A DNA stretch of 64,000 nucleotides from Sphaerochaeta sp032144095 (GTDB taxonomy: Bacteria > Spirochaetota > Spirochaetia > Sphaerochaetales > Sphaerochaetaceae), in contig NZ_JAVSNJ010000012.1 in the NCBI RefSeq assembly GCF_032144095.1, forward strand, positions 1-64,000. Direction: 5' to 3'. Position numbers and translations under genes: made by a program. The notes beneath the pieces are model-generated. The model made no database searches and was not told where the DNA came from. It worked only from the letters and a program-made list of their open reading frames with translations. Shown here piece after piece: positions 9,088-17,539 of the stretch. Position 1 is the first letter of the stretch. Every line of letters begins with the position of its first letter.

Positions 9088-10851
9088 CTATGACAAGCGT
9101 CTCTTGTCCATCGAACTGTAGATCAGTCTTTTCACTGTGACAAGCCCGGCGACCGCTCCCTTGTCCATAACGATGAGAATATCCCCCTTGATCTCCTGCA
9201 GGAGCTCCAAGGCATCATAGAGGTTCGAGGTGGTGGGAATGGTCATGGGTTTGTGGATTATCATGGCCGTGATGGGGTCATTATCCTTAGCTTTCGCCTT
9301 GTACAGCTCCTTGTAGCTTATGGTACCCAGTACCTCTGAGCCATCGATGACAGGAAGGACACCCAACTGATGTTCATGCATGAGAGCAAGCACATCCTTC
9401 ACAGTGGAGGTAGGAAGACAGCCAACTATATGTTTCTGCATTATCTCACCGACCGTAATTGTCTTGAAGGTAGAGATCCTCTTGTCGAACTGGATGTTTA
9501 TCCCTCTTCTGGTCAGTTTCTTCGTGTACATGGTCTCCTTGTACAACAGCTTGGCCACAAAATGGGAGATTACCACTGCCAACATAAGCGGAAGCATTAT
9601 CTGATAGTTGCGGGTCATCTCAAAGATCATGATGATGGAGGTGAGCACCCCACCTGTCACTCCTGAGACCATGGCACCCATCCCCACGATCGCATAGGCC
9701 GCAATGGGTCCTACATCCCCTGGGAATACCAAATTTGCAACCATGCCCAAAACACCACCCAAGGCAGCACCCAAAAACAGGGATGGGGCGAAAATGCCGC
9801 CAGAACCTCCAGACCCTAGGGTAAGGCTGTTGGCAAAAATCTTCAGGACGATAAGGGAGAGCATCAACACAAGGGAGTGTTCCTTGTTTGCCAGGATTGA
9901 ATTTAAAAACTCATATCCGACACCGTAGACATAATAGGAACCAAAGGCCTTGAGGCAGAAAAGTCCGATAAGCCCCACAAGAAGGCCCCCGGCCAAGGCT
10001 TTGAAAACCGAGGGGATGTGGATCTTTGCAATAAAGTCCTCTACAGAGTATACGCTCATAATAAAGAGTACTGAGAGCAGACCTGCAAACAAGCCCAACA
10101 GGGCATAGATCAACAGTTCATAGGAGGAGACCATCATATACTCGGGGATGATGAAAGCCGCCCCTGTCCCCAGGATAAGCGAGGAAATATAGGTTGAGAC
10201 GGTTGAGGAGACAACCAGGGGCATGATGGTCATGATGCTATATTCGGGGAGGATCAGCTCGAGGGCAAACATCACCCCGCCGATGGGGGCGTTGAAGGTT
10301 GCGCTGATCCCTCCGGCAGCTCCTGCACCTACCAAAATGATGGTCTCTCTTGGGGAAAGCTTGAAGACCTGGCCCAAGGTGGAGCCGAACGAGGATCCTA
10401 TCTGGACAATCGGCCCCTCCTTTCCGACTGAGCCACCGCTACCGATGGTAAGGGCAGAGGCAAAGGTCTTTACCAGAGCGACTATCGGCCGAATCCTCCC
10501 CTTGTTCTCAGAGACTGCAACCATCACCTCAGGGACCCCATGGCCCTTTGCTTCCGGAGCCCATTTCTGCGTAATGTAATTGGCAAGGGCAAGTCCTATG
10601 GCTGGTACCAGGATAACCAGGTTTCCCCAACGCGAGTTGGATAGGTTGTGCTTGAAGGAGAAGGTCCCCATAAACAGAAGGTTGTGAAAGAAATCAATAA
10701 GATATCGGAATCCAATAGAGCCAAAGGCCGCAACCACTCCTACAAAAACGCAGAGGAAACTCAGGTACATGGTCCTCCATACCTGTTGGTTTTCCTTGTT
10801 CAAGATGTTTGTGTACGTTTGAAAATCACTGTGTTGTGAGCGGACGTCCAT
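9088..10851 (-). CDS. ClC family chloride channel/antiporter with CBS pair
   Basis: 587 residues: a membrane ClC domain (about 30-440) and a cytoplasmic pair of CBS domains (about 460-580). The selectivity motifs are present: GSGGSVGKEGPIVQIG with the gating Glu, and GSGGSGGIFAPSLFLGAALG. CBS pairs in ClC proteins bind adenine nucleotides and regulate gating. A Glu in GKEGP is compatible with H+-coupled exchange. It is divergent from a second, CBS-less ClC gene, and the two promoters overlap. Confidence 0.93.
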   Translation of the reverse strand: MDVRSQHSDFQTYTNILNKENQQVWRTMYLSFLCVFVGVVAAFGSIGFRYLIDFFHNLLFMGTFSFKHNLSNSRWGNLVILVPAIGLALANYITQKWAPEAKGHGVPEVMVAVSENKGRIRPIVALVKTFASALTIGSGGSVGKEGPIVQIGSSFGSTLGQVFKLSPRETIILVGAGAAGGISATFNAPIGGVMFALELILPEYSIMTIMPLVVSSTVSTYISSLILGTGAAFIIPEYMMVSSYELLIYALLGLFAGLLSVLFIMSVYSVEDFIAKIHIPSVFKALAGGLLVGLIGLFCLKAFGSYYVYGVGYEFLNSILANKEHSLVLMLSLIVLKIFANSLTLGSGGSGGIFAPSLFLGAALGGVLGMVANLVFPGDVGPIAAYAIVGMGAMVSGVTGGVLTSIIMIFEMTRNYQIMLPLMLAVVISHFVAKLLYKETMYTKKLTRRGINIQFDKRISTFKTITVGEIMQKHIVGCLPTSTVKDVLALMHEHQLGVLPVIDGSEVLGTISYKELYKAKAKDNDPITAMIIHKPMTIPTTSNLYDALELLQEIKGDILIVMDKGAVAGLVTVKRLIYSSMDKRRLS

Positions 10852-10902
10852 GATAGCCTTCCCCTTGGTTTACCCTGTAAAAAACAAAGGTCATTTGCAG
10901 GG

Positions 10903-10932
10903 ATTATGTTCTTGACGAACCACCATTGTAAA
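10903..10932 (-). promoter_or_regulatory. Promoter of the CBS-containing ClC gene
   Basis: Reading leftward, TTTACA (10932-10927) and CATAAT (10908-10903) are 18 nt apart, each matching 5 of 6 consensus bases. It overlaps the rightward promoter at 10912-10940. Confidence 0.65.
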
Positions 10933-10940
10933 AACATATT
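10912..10940 (+). promoter_or_regulatory. Promoter of the second ClC gene
   Basis: TTGACG (10912-10917) and CATATT (10935-10940) with a 17-nt spacer. It would give a leader of about 120 nt before the ClC start at 11070. It overlaps the opposite promoter, so the two genes probably compete for polymerase or share a regulator. Confidence 0.6.
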
Positions 10941-11069
10941 GAACAAATGTCCATGAAAAGGCGGAAATTCCTCAAATTCTTCAATTTTTCCTAGAATGGT
11001 AACCTTTTCTCTTGCAACAATCTCCAAAAAATTCTGTACCAAAGGAGGAAAAAAACGTATCATGCAGCA

Positions 11070-12383
11070 ATGAGCCCATTATTGCGAAAAAACCAATCCC
11101 ATACGTTTCTCTGGCTTTTGCGCTCCCTCCTTCTTGGCCTGATTGTCGGGGCGGTTATCAGCGCTCTCACCCTCGCAGTTGAAGGGGCAACGGCGATCAG
11201 GGAAAAGCACCAATTCCTTCTTTTCTTCATACCTGTAGGCGCAGCCCTCACCACATTCCTCTATACAAAGATCGGCCCCTATCTCAAGGATGCAGGTAAC
11301 CAGGTCATCCAGATGATCAATTTGGGAATCATCGACATAGCACACCCCTCGGCCATTGGTTTCAAGCAAGACGCCCAATCCAACTACAGCAAAATATCCA
11401 CCAAGATGGCACCTCTTCTGTTTTTGAACACCTTCATAACCCATCTGGTGGGGGCCTCCGGTGGCAAGGAGGGGGTTGGTGTCCAGATAGGGGCTTCGCT
11501 AGGAAGCAACCTCGGACGCTTGGAACATTTTCTTTTTTCCAGGAAAAACCCTTCGCTCGATCTGAAGCAACAGGGCATATGGCTCATAAGTGGTGCAGGG
11601 GCAGCCTTTGGGGCCCTCTTCAATGCCCCTGTGGCAGGCACCCTCTTTGGCATGCAGTTTTCAAGCCCCAGAGAGAACCGTACCGATGCACTCCTACCCT
11701 GCCTTGTCTCTTCCCTGTCAGCTTGCTTGATTACCCAGGCACTGGATGTGCATGTATTCCACCCCCTCGCGGTGGAGGCCTTTCCCCTGGACCTACAGAC
11801 CATCTTGACCTTAAGCTGCATGGCAATCGTATTTGGCCTGTTCAGTCGTATCTTCTGCCTTGTGGTCAACTGGACCAAGCAACTTTTTTCCAACATCAAG
11901 AAGAGTCCCCTGCTTAGGGTTGCCATAGCAAGTCTATGCCTGTTGGTCGCCAGCCTTCTCATCTATTGGGTTACTGGGGCCTTCACCTACAACGGGCTGT
12001 CCATCGACCTCATCATCCAGGCCCAATTGGGAGAAACCTCCCTGGCCGCACCTTTTTTGAAACTCCTGCTCACGGCCCTCACCTTGGCAAGTGGGTTTGT
12101 TGGGGGAGAGGTCATTCCCCTGCTGGTGATCGGAGCCACCAGTGGCTCCCTTCTTGCTACGTTTACGACCATCCCCGTCTCCGCAATGGCCATGTTTGGT
12201 GCCATTGGGATGCTCAGCGGTTCCACAAAGCTGCCCTTGGCCTGTTTTGTCCTAGGCCTTGAGCTGTTCGGCTATGCCAATCCCCTCTCCCTTTTCCTGG
12301 TGGCCAGCCTATCCTATGGGGCTTCTGGAAAACTGGGGATCTACGAAAAGCAGATACTGCCCGAAGGGGTTGACTGGGTCTGA
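11070..12383 (+). CDS. ClC family chloride channel protein, no CBS domains
   Basis: 437 residues, membrane domain only. The family motif reads GASGGKEGVGVQIGASLG, where the usual Pro after KEG is Val, so the anion path is altered from the first ClC. The region near 340 has FVGGEVIPLLVIGATSG, the second pore motif. It looks like the voltage-gated ClC family protein type seen alone in many anaerobes. ATG 11070 is 21 nt after the SD AGGAGG (11043-11048). An intervening ATG at 11062 opens a three-codon frame whose stop overlaps the start (ATGA). A fluoride-exporter role is conceivable but I see no fluoride riboswitch. Confidence 0.88.
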   Translation: MSPLLRKNQSHTFLWLLRSLLLGLIVGAVISALTLAVEGATAIREKHQFLLFFIPVGAALTTFLYTKIGPYLKDAGNQVIQMINLGIIDIAHPSAIGFKQDAQSNYSKISTKMAPLLFLNTFITHLVGASGGKEGVGVQIGASLGSNLGRLEHFLFSRKNPSLDLKQQGIWLISGAGAAFGALFNAPVAGTLFGMQFSSPRENRTDALLPCLVSSLSACLITQALDVHVFHPLAVEAFPLDLQTILTLSCMAIVFGLFSRIFCLVVNWTKQLFSNIKKSPLLRVAIASLCLLVASLLIYWVTGAFTYNGLSIDLIIQAQLGETSLAAPFLKLLLTALTLASGFVGGEVIPLLVIGATSGSLLATFTTIPVSAMAMFGAIGMLSGSTKLPLACFVLGLELFGYANPLSLFLVASLSYGASGKLGIYEKQILPEGVDWV

Positions 12384-12401
12384 GAAAAAGCCAATTCCCG
12401 C

Positions 12402-12430
12402 TTGACCAAAAAAGAAGAAACCTCTAAATT
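12402..12430 (+). promoter_or_regulatory. Promoter of the P1B ATPase gene
   Basis: TTGACC (12402-12407) and TAAATT (12425-12430) with a 17-nt spacer. The inverted repeat at 12430-12459 starts on the last base of the -10 box and covers the expected transcription start. Confidence 0.65.
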
Positions 12431-12459
12431 ATATTTGTATTCAATCATATATAAATATA
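12430..12459. promoter_or_regulatory. AT-rich inverted repeat, candidate metal-sensor operator
   Basis: TATATTTGTAT (12430-12440) matches the complement of ATATAAATATA (12449-12459) at 10 of 11 positions around an 8-nt centre. ArsR/SmtB-type repressors of Cd/Zn exporters bind AT-rich inverted repeats at just this place, over the start site. The regulator gene is not next to it, so the identity is inference. Confidence 0.45.
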
Positions 12460-12472
12460 TAGGAGGCTCTCT

Positions 12473-14794
12473 TTGCCGCTAACAAGAACCTGGAATCTGG
12501 AAAACCTCGATTGTGCTAACTGCTCAGCAGAGATAGAACACAAAATATCCTCTCAAGCGGGGGTCAAGGTAGCACGCCTGAACTTCATGACCAAAAAGCT
12601 CACCGTGGAGAGTACCACTAGCCAGGACCACCTGTTTTGGGCGAACCTCGAGAAGGTGGCGAAATCTGTCGAACCATCCTTGGTCATGGAGCCACTGGAA
12701 GCTGGATATTCCAAGACCTGGAGGCTTGAGGGACTGGACTGTGCGTCCTGTGCATCCGACGTGGAGAAAGCCATATCCCGCATGCATGGTGTTTCTGAGG
12801 TTTCCCTCGACTTCATGCAGAGCAAACTCACCGTCAAGACTACCTCTACTGTAAGCGGATCGTTCTGGAGTAAGGTCATTGAGGTTGCCAAGGGTGTTGA
12901 TGCCTCCCTAATTTTTATCAACGAAACAAAAAGCACAGAGGCAAGCCATTCACCTTGGTTGAACAAGAACCTTGCCAGGCTACTCGCCTCCCTGACCTTG
13001 TTGGCAATTGGGATGGTTTTCAAGGACAATCAGACCTCCCAGTGGTTCATAGTGGCGGCATACCTGCTCAGCGGCTACGATGTGCTGCTGAAGGCAGGAA
13101 GGAATATCCTCAAGGGAAGAGTCTTTGACGAGAACTTTTTGATGAGTATTGCATCCCTTGGGGCGATGGCAATCTCCCAGTTTAGCGAGGGGGCTGCTGT
13201 CATGCTCTTCTACCAGGTAGGCGAGTACTTCCAGGGGGCAGCTGTGGACAGCAGCAGAAGGTCCATAGCTGAAGCGATGAACCTGAAAAGCGAGTGTGCC
13301 CGCCTGGTTACCGAGGAGGGGACACTCCAGGTCGCGCCTGAACAGGTCGAGGTGGGATCAGTGGTGCGTGTCCTCAATGGGGAGAGGATCCCCCTTGATG
13401 GGATTGTCATCAAGGGCAGCACGTCGATCGACACCAGGAGCCTGACCGGGGAGAGTGTGCCACGCTTTGTCGAAAGCGGTGATGAGGCCCTCAGCGGTTC
13501 GGTAAACCTTGGTTCGGTCATAGAGCTTGAGGTAACCAAACCCTACAGGGAGAGTACGGTCAGCAAGATCATGGCCCTCGTGGAGGATGCAACCTCCCAC
13601 AAGGCCCCTACCGAGCAGTTCATCACCAAATTTGCAAGGTATTACACACCCATTGTGGTCTTGCTCGCCGCCCTCATAGCCATTGTCCCTACCCTGTTGG
13701 TAGGAAGCTTTTCACTCTGGCTCTATAGGGCCCTCGTATTCTTGGTCATCAGCTGTCCTTGTGCCCTGGTGATCTCCGTCCCCCTCTCCTATTTTGCCGG
13801 GATCGGCAAAAGTGCCACCTATGGCATCCTGGTCAAGGGTGGCAACTATCTGGAGGCCTTGAGCAAGATCGATACCATGGTATTCGACAAGACAGGGACC
13901 ATCACCGAGGGGAACTTCGCCGTGGTCAGCGTCCAGCTCGCAGTTCCCAGCCCCTATACGGAAAAAGAGGCATCTCGCCTACTGGCAATCCTGGAAAAAA
14001 GCAGTACCCACCCCATTGCAAATGCCTTGGCATCGTTTGGGCAGGCCGATGATACCATCCATGCAAGCGAGGTAACCGAAATTTCCGGCCTTGGCATAGA
14101 AGGCTTGGTCGAGGGCCACGCCCTGGTGGCTGGCAATGCCCGTCTCCTTAGGGAAAAAGGAATAGCCGTCGCTGACGAAAGCAAGGGCTTGGGCACCTCT
14201 GTCCTGCTCTCCATCGATGGCAAGCTCGCAGCTACATTCTTTGTAGAGGATATGCCAAAAGCCAATGCAAAAGAGGCTATCGGTAAGATCAAGGCCATGG
14301 GAATCAAACGAAGTGTCATGCTCAGCGGAGATACCCTGGCTGTCGCCAACTCCATTGCACAGAGGGTGGGGATCGACGAGACGCAAGCCCTGCTGCTCCC
14401 ACAGCAGAAGGTGGAGGCCTTTATCCGCCTGGAAGCTGACTCCCCCCACATAGCCTTTGTCGGGGATGGGATCAACGATGCCCCGGTTCTTGCCCGCTCC
14501 AAGGTAGGCATCGCCATGGGGTCCATGGGCAGCGACGCAGCCATTGAGGCTGCTGACATCGTCATCATGAATGATGACCTGCTCTCCATCCCACGGGTTA
14601 TGGCGATAGCAAGGAAAACCAAGAGAATCGTAGTGCAGAACATAACATTTGCCCTGTCGATCAAGGCCATCACTCTCGTCCTTGGTGCTTTAGGCTACGC
14701 TACCATGTGGTGGGCGGTTTTTGCCGATGTGGGGGTTGCAATTCTTGCGATTCTCAATGCGCTGCGTATCCTCCTGGGGAATCCTGCGCGTTGA
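12473..14794 (+). CDS. P1B-2-type Zn2+/Cd2+/Pb2+-exporting ATPase
   Basis: 773 residues with two N-terminal heavy-metal-associated domains (C14xxC17 and C90xxC93). These are followed by the actuator SLTGES motif, the ion-site CPC at C428-C430, the phosphorylated D472 in DKTGT, an STHP motif for the nucleotide domain, and GDGINDAP. The last helices hold an Asn/Lys pair in NITFALSIKA and a DVG motif, which are P1B-2 marks and point to Zn/Cd/Pb rather than Cu. The start is TTG 12473, six bases after AGGAGG. An AT-rich operator-like repeat overlaps its promoter. Confidence 0.93.
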   Translation: MPLTRTWNLENLDCANCSAEIEHKISSQAGVKVARLNFMTKKLTVESTTSQDHLFWANLEKVAKSVEPSLVMEPLEAGYSKTWRLEGLDCASCASDVEKAISRMHGVSEVSLDFMQSKLTVKTTSTVSGSFWSKVIEVAKGVDASLIFINETKSTEASHSPWLNKNLARLLASLTLLAIGMVFKDNQTSQWFIVAAYLLSGYDVLLKAGRNILKGRVFDENFLMSIASLGAMAISQFSEGAAVMLFYQVGEYFQGAAVDSSRRSIAEAMNLKSECARLVTEEGTLQVAPEQVEVGSVVRVLNGERIPLDGIVIKGSTSIDTRSLTGESVPRFVESGDEALSGSVNLGSVIELEVTKPYRESTVSKIMALVEDATSHKAPTEQFITKFARYYTPIVVLLAALIAIVPTLLVGSFSLWLYRALVFLVISCPCALVISVPLSYFAGIGKSATYGILVKGGNYLEALSKIDTMVFDKTGTITEGNFAVVSVQLAVPSPYTEKEASRLLAILEKSSTHPIANALASFGQADDTIHASEVTEISGLGIEGLVEGHALVAGNARLLREKGIAVADESKGLGTSVLLSIDGKLAATFFVEDMPKANAKEAIGKIKAMGIKRSVMLSGDTLAVANSIAQRVGIDETQALLLPQQKVEAFIRLEADSPHIAFVGDGINDAPVLARSKVGIAMGSMGSDAAIEAADIVIMNDDLLSIPRVMAIARKTKRIVVQNITFALSIKAITLVLGALGYATMWWAVFADVGVAILAILNALRILLGNPAR

Positions 14795-14819
14795 TTATCC
14801 ACTCAATCTATGCTATCGT
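14791..14819 (+). promoter_or_regulatory. Possible promoter of the EF-G gene
   Basis: TTGATT (14791-14796) and TATCGT (14814-14819), 17 nt apart, in the short gap before the EF-G start. The -10 box matches 4 of 6 bases. Confidence 0.45.
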
Positions 14820-14845
14820 AGCTCAGATCGTGTAAGGATAGAGAA

Positions 14846-16876
14846 ATGAATGAGAAACTGACAAGAAATATTGGCATAATGGCACATATAGATGCGGGGA
14901 AAACCACTACCACGGAGAGAATCCTCTTCTATACAGGGGAGAACCATCGCATCGGCGAAGTAGACAACGGCGAAGCCACCATGGATTTCATGGAGCAGGA
15001 ACAGGACCGTGGCATAACCATTGCCAGTGCCGCAACAACCTGTTTCTGGAAAAACCATCAGATAAACATCATCGATACCCCCGGACACGTTGACTTTACC
15101 GCAGAGGTAGAACGTTCCCTCCGGGTCCTCGATGGGGCTGTCATGGTCATCTGTGCTGTCGGCGGGGTCGAGCCCCAGACCGAGACGGTATACAGACAGG
15201 CCGACACCTACAAGGTCCCCCGGATTGCGTTCATCAACAAGATGGACCGTCTTGGTGCGAACTTTGAGGAAGCCCTCAACGAGATCCAGACCAAGCTTGG
15301 GGCAAATACTGTACCGCTCTTTGTCCCAGTAGGATCGGAGAATGATTTCAAGGGAATCATCAACCTGATGACCCAAAAGTACATAACCTACGATTCCACC
15401 GACCAGGGAAAGACGATCGTCGAGAATGAGATCCCTGCATCCCTGTCTGAAATGGCACAGCAGTGGAGAGAGCGGCTCATCGACAGCGTCGCCTCCTTCA
15501 GCGACGAGATCACCGAGCTCTACTTTGAGGGAGAGGAGATCCCCCTCGAACTGATACAGAAGACCCTGAAGAAGGCTACCATCGAAAGGAGTGCCCTTCC
15601 TGTCTTCGTAGGCTCCTCCCTCAAGGATATCGGGGTCCAGGCCCTGCTTGACGGGGTGATAGACTACCTTCCCTCACCGTCGGAAGTTCCCCCGATCTTG
15701 GGTGTGAACCAGAAGACAGGCAAGGAAGTGGAGGTTGGCTATAGCCAGGACAAGGCCCCACTGGGCCTGATCTTCAAGATCCAGGTCGACAGGGAAGCTG
15801 GGCCATTGTGTTTTGTACGCATGTACAATGGTACCATCAAGAAGGGTACCTCCATCATGAACATCACCAAAAAGAAGCGGGAAAGGGTCAACAGGATCCT
15901 TCGCATGCATGCAAACCGCCCCGAGGAGATCACCGAGCTTGAAGCTGGGGACATTGGGGTGATAGTGGGCTTCAAGGAAGGAAGGACCGGTGATACCATC
16001 GGCAGTGAGGGGGCACAGATCCTGCTTGAGGAGATGCACTTCCCCACTCCGGTGATTTCGGTTGCCATCGAGCCCAACACCCTCAGCGATGGGGAGAAGC
16101 TACGTGCCGCCCTTACCACCCTTACCCAGGAAGACCCAACCTTCACCTACAGGGACGACCAGGAGACAGGACAGCTGATCATCAGCGGGATGGGGGAGCT
16201 GCATCTCGATGTGCTGGTGACCCGCCTGACCAAGGAGATGAAGATCCAGGCAAGAATTGGCAAGCCCCAGGTAACCTATCGGGAATCGATCCTGGCCACT
16301 GCAACTGGAACGGAACAGTTCTCCAAGGTGATTGCGGGAAAGGAAAATACCGCCTCCGTAACCCTGACTGTCAAGCCACTGCCTAGCGGTAGCGGGACAA
16401 ACTACCATTGCTCTGCAAAGGTGAAGGGGATGCCGGAGCTCTACTATGAGGCGGTGAAGCGTGGGGTGACCAACTCCTTCAGCAGTGGCATCCAACTCGG
16501 CTACGAGGTGTGCGACCTCGATGTAGAGGTGACTGCCATCGGCTACAGCGAGCTTACTGCCTCTGAGTTTGCCTTTGAGGCTTGTGCCGCCATGTGCTTT
16601 GACAAAGTGGCCCAACAGGCGAACCCTGTCCTCATGGAACCCATCATGCAGGTGACGATCGCTGTCCCTTCCCTATTCGTTGGAGAGGCAATTTCCAGCC
16701 TGACAAGCCGAAGAGGATTGGTCAACAGCATTGAGAGCAGACCCAGTGGAGAATATATCCATGCACAGGCTCCCCTGTCTCAACTTTTTGGGTATTCCAC
16801 GATCCTTCGCTCAGCAACACAAGGAAGAGGGACATTTTCCATGCAGTTCAACCATTATGCCCAGAAACAACAGTAA
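14846..16876 (+). CDS. Elongation factor G paralogue, spirochaete/mitochondrial type
   Basis: 676 residues with all five EF-G domains. GTPase motifs are intact: AHIDAGKTTTTER, RGITI (G2), DTPGHVDF with the catalytic His, and NKMD. Domain IV and V are complete, ending with TQGRGTFSMQF. Spirochaetes and mitochondria carry two EF-Gs, one for translocation and one for ribosome recycling with RRF. The sequence around DVD/DFM-QEQ resembles the recycling branch to my eye, but only a tree could decide. It stands alone between the metal ATPase and the small XRE regulator. Confidence 0.85.
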   Translation: MNEKLTRNIGIMAHIDAGKTTTTERILFYTGENHRIGEVDNGEATMDFMEQEQDRGITIASAATTCFWKNHQINIIDTPGHVDFTAEVERSLRVLDGAVMVICAVGGVEPQTETVYRQADTYKVPRIAFINKMDRLGANFEEALNEIQTKLGANTVPLFVPVGSENDFKGIINLMTQKYITYDSTDQGKTIVENEIPASLSEMAQQWRERLIDSVASFSDEITELYFEGEEIPLELIQKTLKKATIERSALPVFVGSSLKDIGVQALLDGVIDYLPSPSEVPPILGVNQKTGKEVEVGYSQDKAPLGLIFKIQVDREAGPLCFVRMYNGTIKKGTSIMNITKKKRERVNRILRMHANRPEEITELEAGDIGVIVGFKEGRTGDTIGSEGAQILLEEMHFPTPVISVAIEPNTLSDGEKLRAALTTLTQEDPTFTYRDDQETGQLIISGMGELHLDVLVTRLTKEMKIQARIGKPQVTYRESILATATGTEQFSKVIAGKENTASVTLTVKPLPSGSGTNYHCSAKVKGMPELYYEAVKRGVTNSFSSGIQLGYEVCDLDVEVTAIGYSELTASEFAFEACAAMCFDKVAQQANPVLMEPIMQVTIAVPSLFVGEAISSLTSRRGLVNSIESRPSGEYIHAQAPLSQLFGYSTILRSATQGRGTFSMQFNHYAQKQQ

Positions 16877-16981
16877 TCTCTGAAAACCATGAAAAATAAC
16901 CACCCAAACCCTTGCCTAATATCTGTTTCCATGCCTAGAATATAGGTGAGAAAAGATGATGAAATATATATTGCAGACCTG

Positions 16982-16995
16982 CTAAACTTGTTTAG
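16982..16995. promoter_or_regulatory. Palindrome upstream of the XRE regulator
   Basis: CTAAAC (16982-16987) and GTTTAG (16990-16995) form a 6-bp inverted repeat with a TT centre, 38 nt before the regulator start. Its position fits an autoregulatory operator for the adjacent helix-turn-helix protein. Confidence 0.45.
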
Positions 16996-17033
16996 TAACT
17001 GGAATGTAGTGATTAGTGAAAGAGGAGTACAAC

Positions 17034-17357
17034 ATGGCTAGAACTTACAACTTACAGGACATCTTCGCAAGAAACCTAAAGGAGAGGAGAAGAAAACTCT
17101 CTTTGACACAAGCACAGCTTGCCGACAAGATAGGGGTTTCCACTTCCTTTGTCACTGAGATCGAGACATCCAGGAAGGCACCTTCCTTTGCTACCATCGA
17201 GAAGATCAGTGCAGCTCTTGACGTCCCTTGCTGGACCCTGTTTTGTGAAGACGGAGACAAACTGCCCAATGATGTGAGTGTCATGGACCAGTTCGCATAC
17301 AAACTCAAGCAGGACATCAGCCATCTCATCGATGTCAACGTGAGTTTTACAAGGTAA
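17034..17357 (+). CDS. XRE family transcriptional regulator
   Basis: 107 residues. A helix-turn-helix of the Cro/C1 type occupies about residues 9-65 (LKERRRKLSLTQAQLADKIG, then STSFVTEIETSRKAP). The C-terminal part is short and predicted helical, with no ligand domain. ATG 17034 follows GAGGAG by six bases, so I prefer it to the in-frame GTG at 17016. It is a single-gene unit with its own terminator. Targets are unknown. The palindrome at 16982-16995 suggests autoregulation. Confidence 0.88.
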   Translation: MARTYNLQDIFARNLKERRRKLSLTQAQLADKIGVSTSFVTEIETSRKAPSFATIEKISAALDVPCWTLFCEDGDKLPNDVSVMDQFAYKLKQDISHLIDVNVSFTR

Positions 17358-17397
17358 CTCAAACCGACATTCTCTACACGATAGTGTGTATCATGAT

Positions 17398-17434
17398 AAA
17401 AGCGGATTCATCGTGCAGATGGGTCTGCTTTTTT
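17398..17434 (+). terminator. Intrinsic terminator after the XRE regulator
   Basis: AAAGCGGA (17398-17405) pairs with TCTGCTTT (17424-17431) with one G-U, and the stem runs into a T tract up to 17434. Confidence 0.7.
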
Positions 17435-17439
17435 AATGC

Positions 17440-17471
17440 AAAAAAAAATCGGGGGCCAAATGGCTTACCCG
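17440..17471 (-). terminator. Probable terminator of the leftward TRAP operon
   Basis: Read leftward, CGGG/CCCG (17471-17468 with 17453-17450) encloses a smaller GCC/GGC stem and is followed by ATTTTTTTTT. The stem is interrupted but the T run is long. Confidence 0.6.
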
Positions 17472-17539
17472 ACCTATCTGCACTTCGAGCCTACAGTGTT
17501 GCTCTCCTCAACCATGCTCCCTTCCTGGGAGCACATCGC

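Noticed and set aside
10800..11063. 87-codon leftward frame across the ClC intergenic region
   Set aside because: Overlaps both promoters, has no SD and no family likeness.
10941..11069. Fluoride riboswitch before the second ClC gene
   Set aside because: The leader lacks the conserved fluoride-aptamer core and its pseudoknot pairing.
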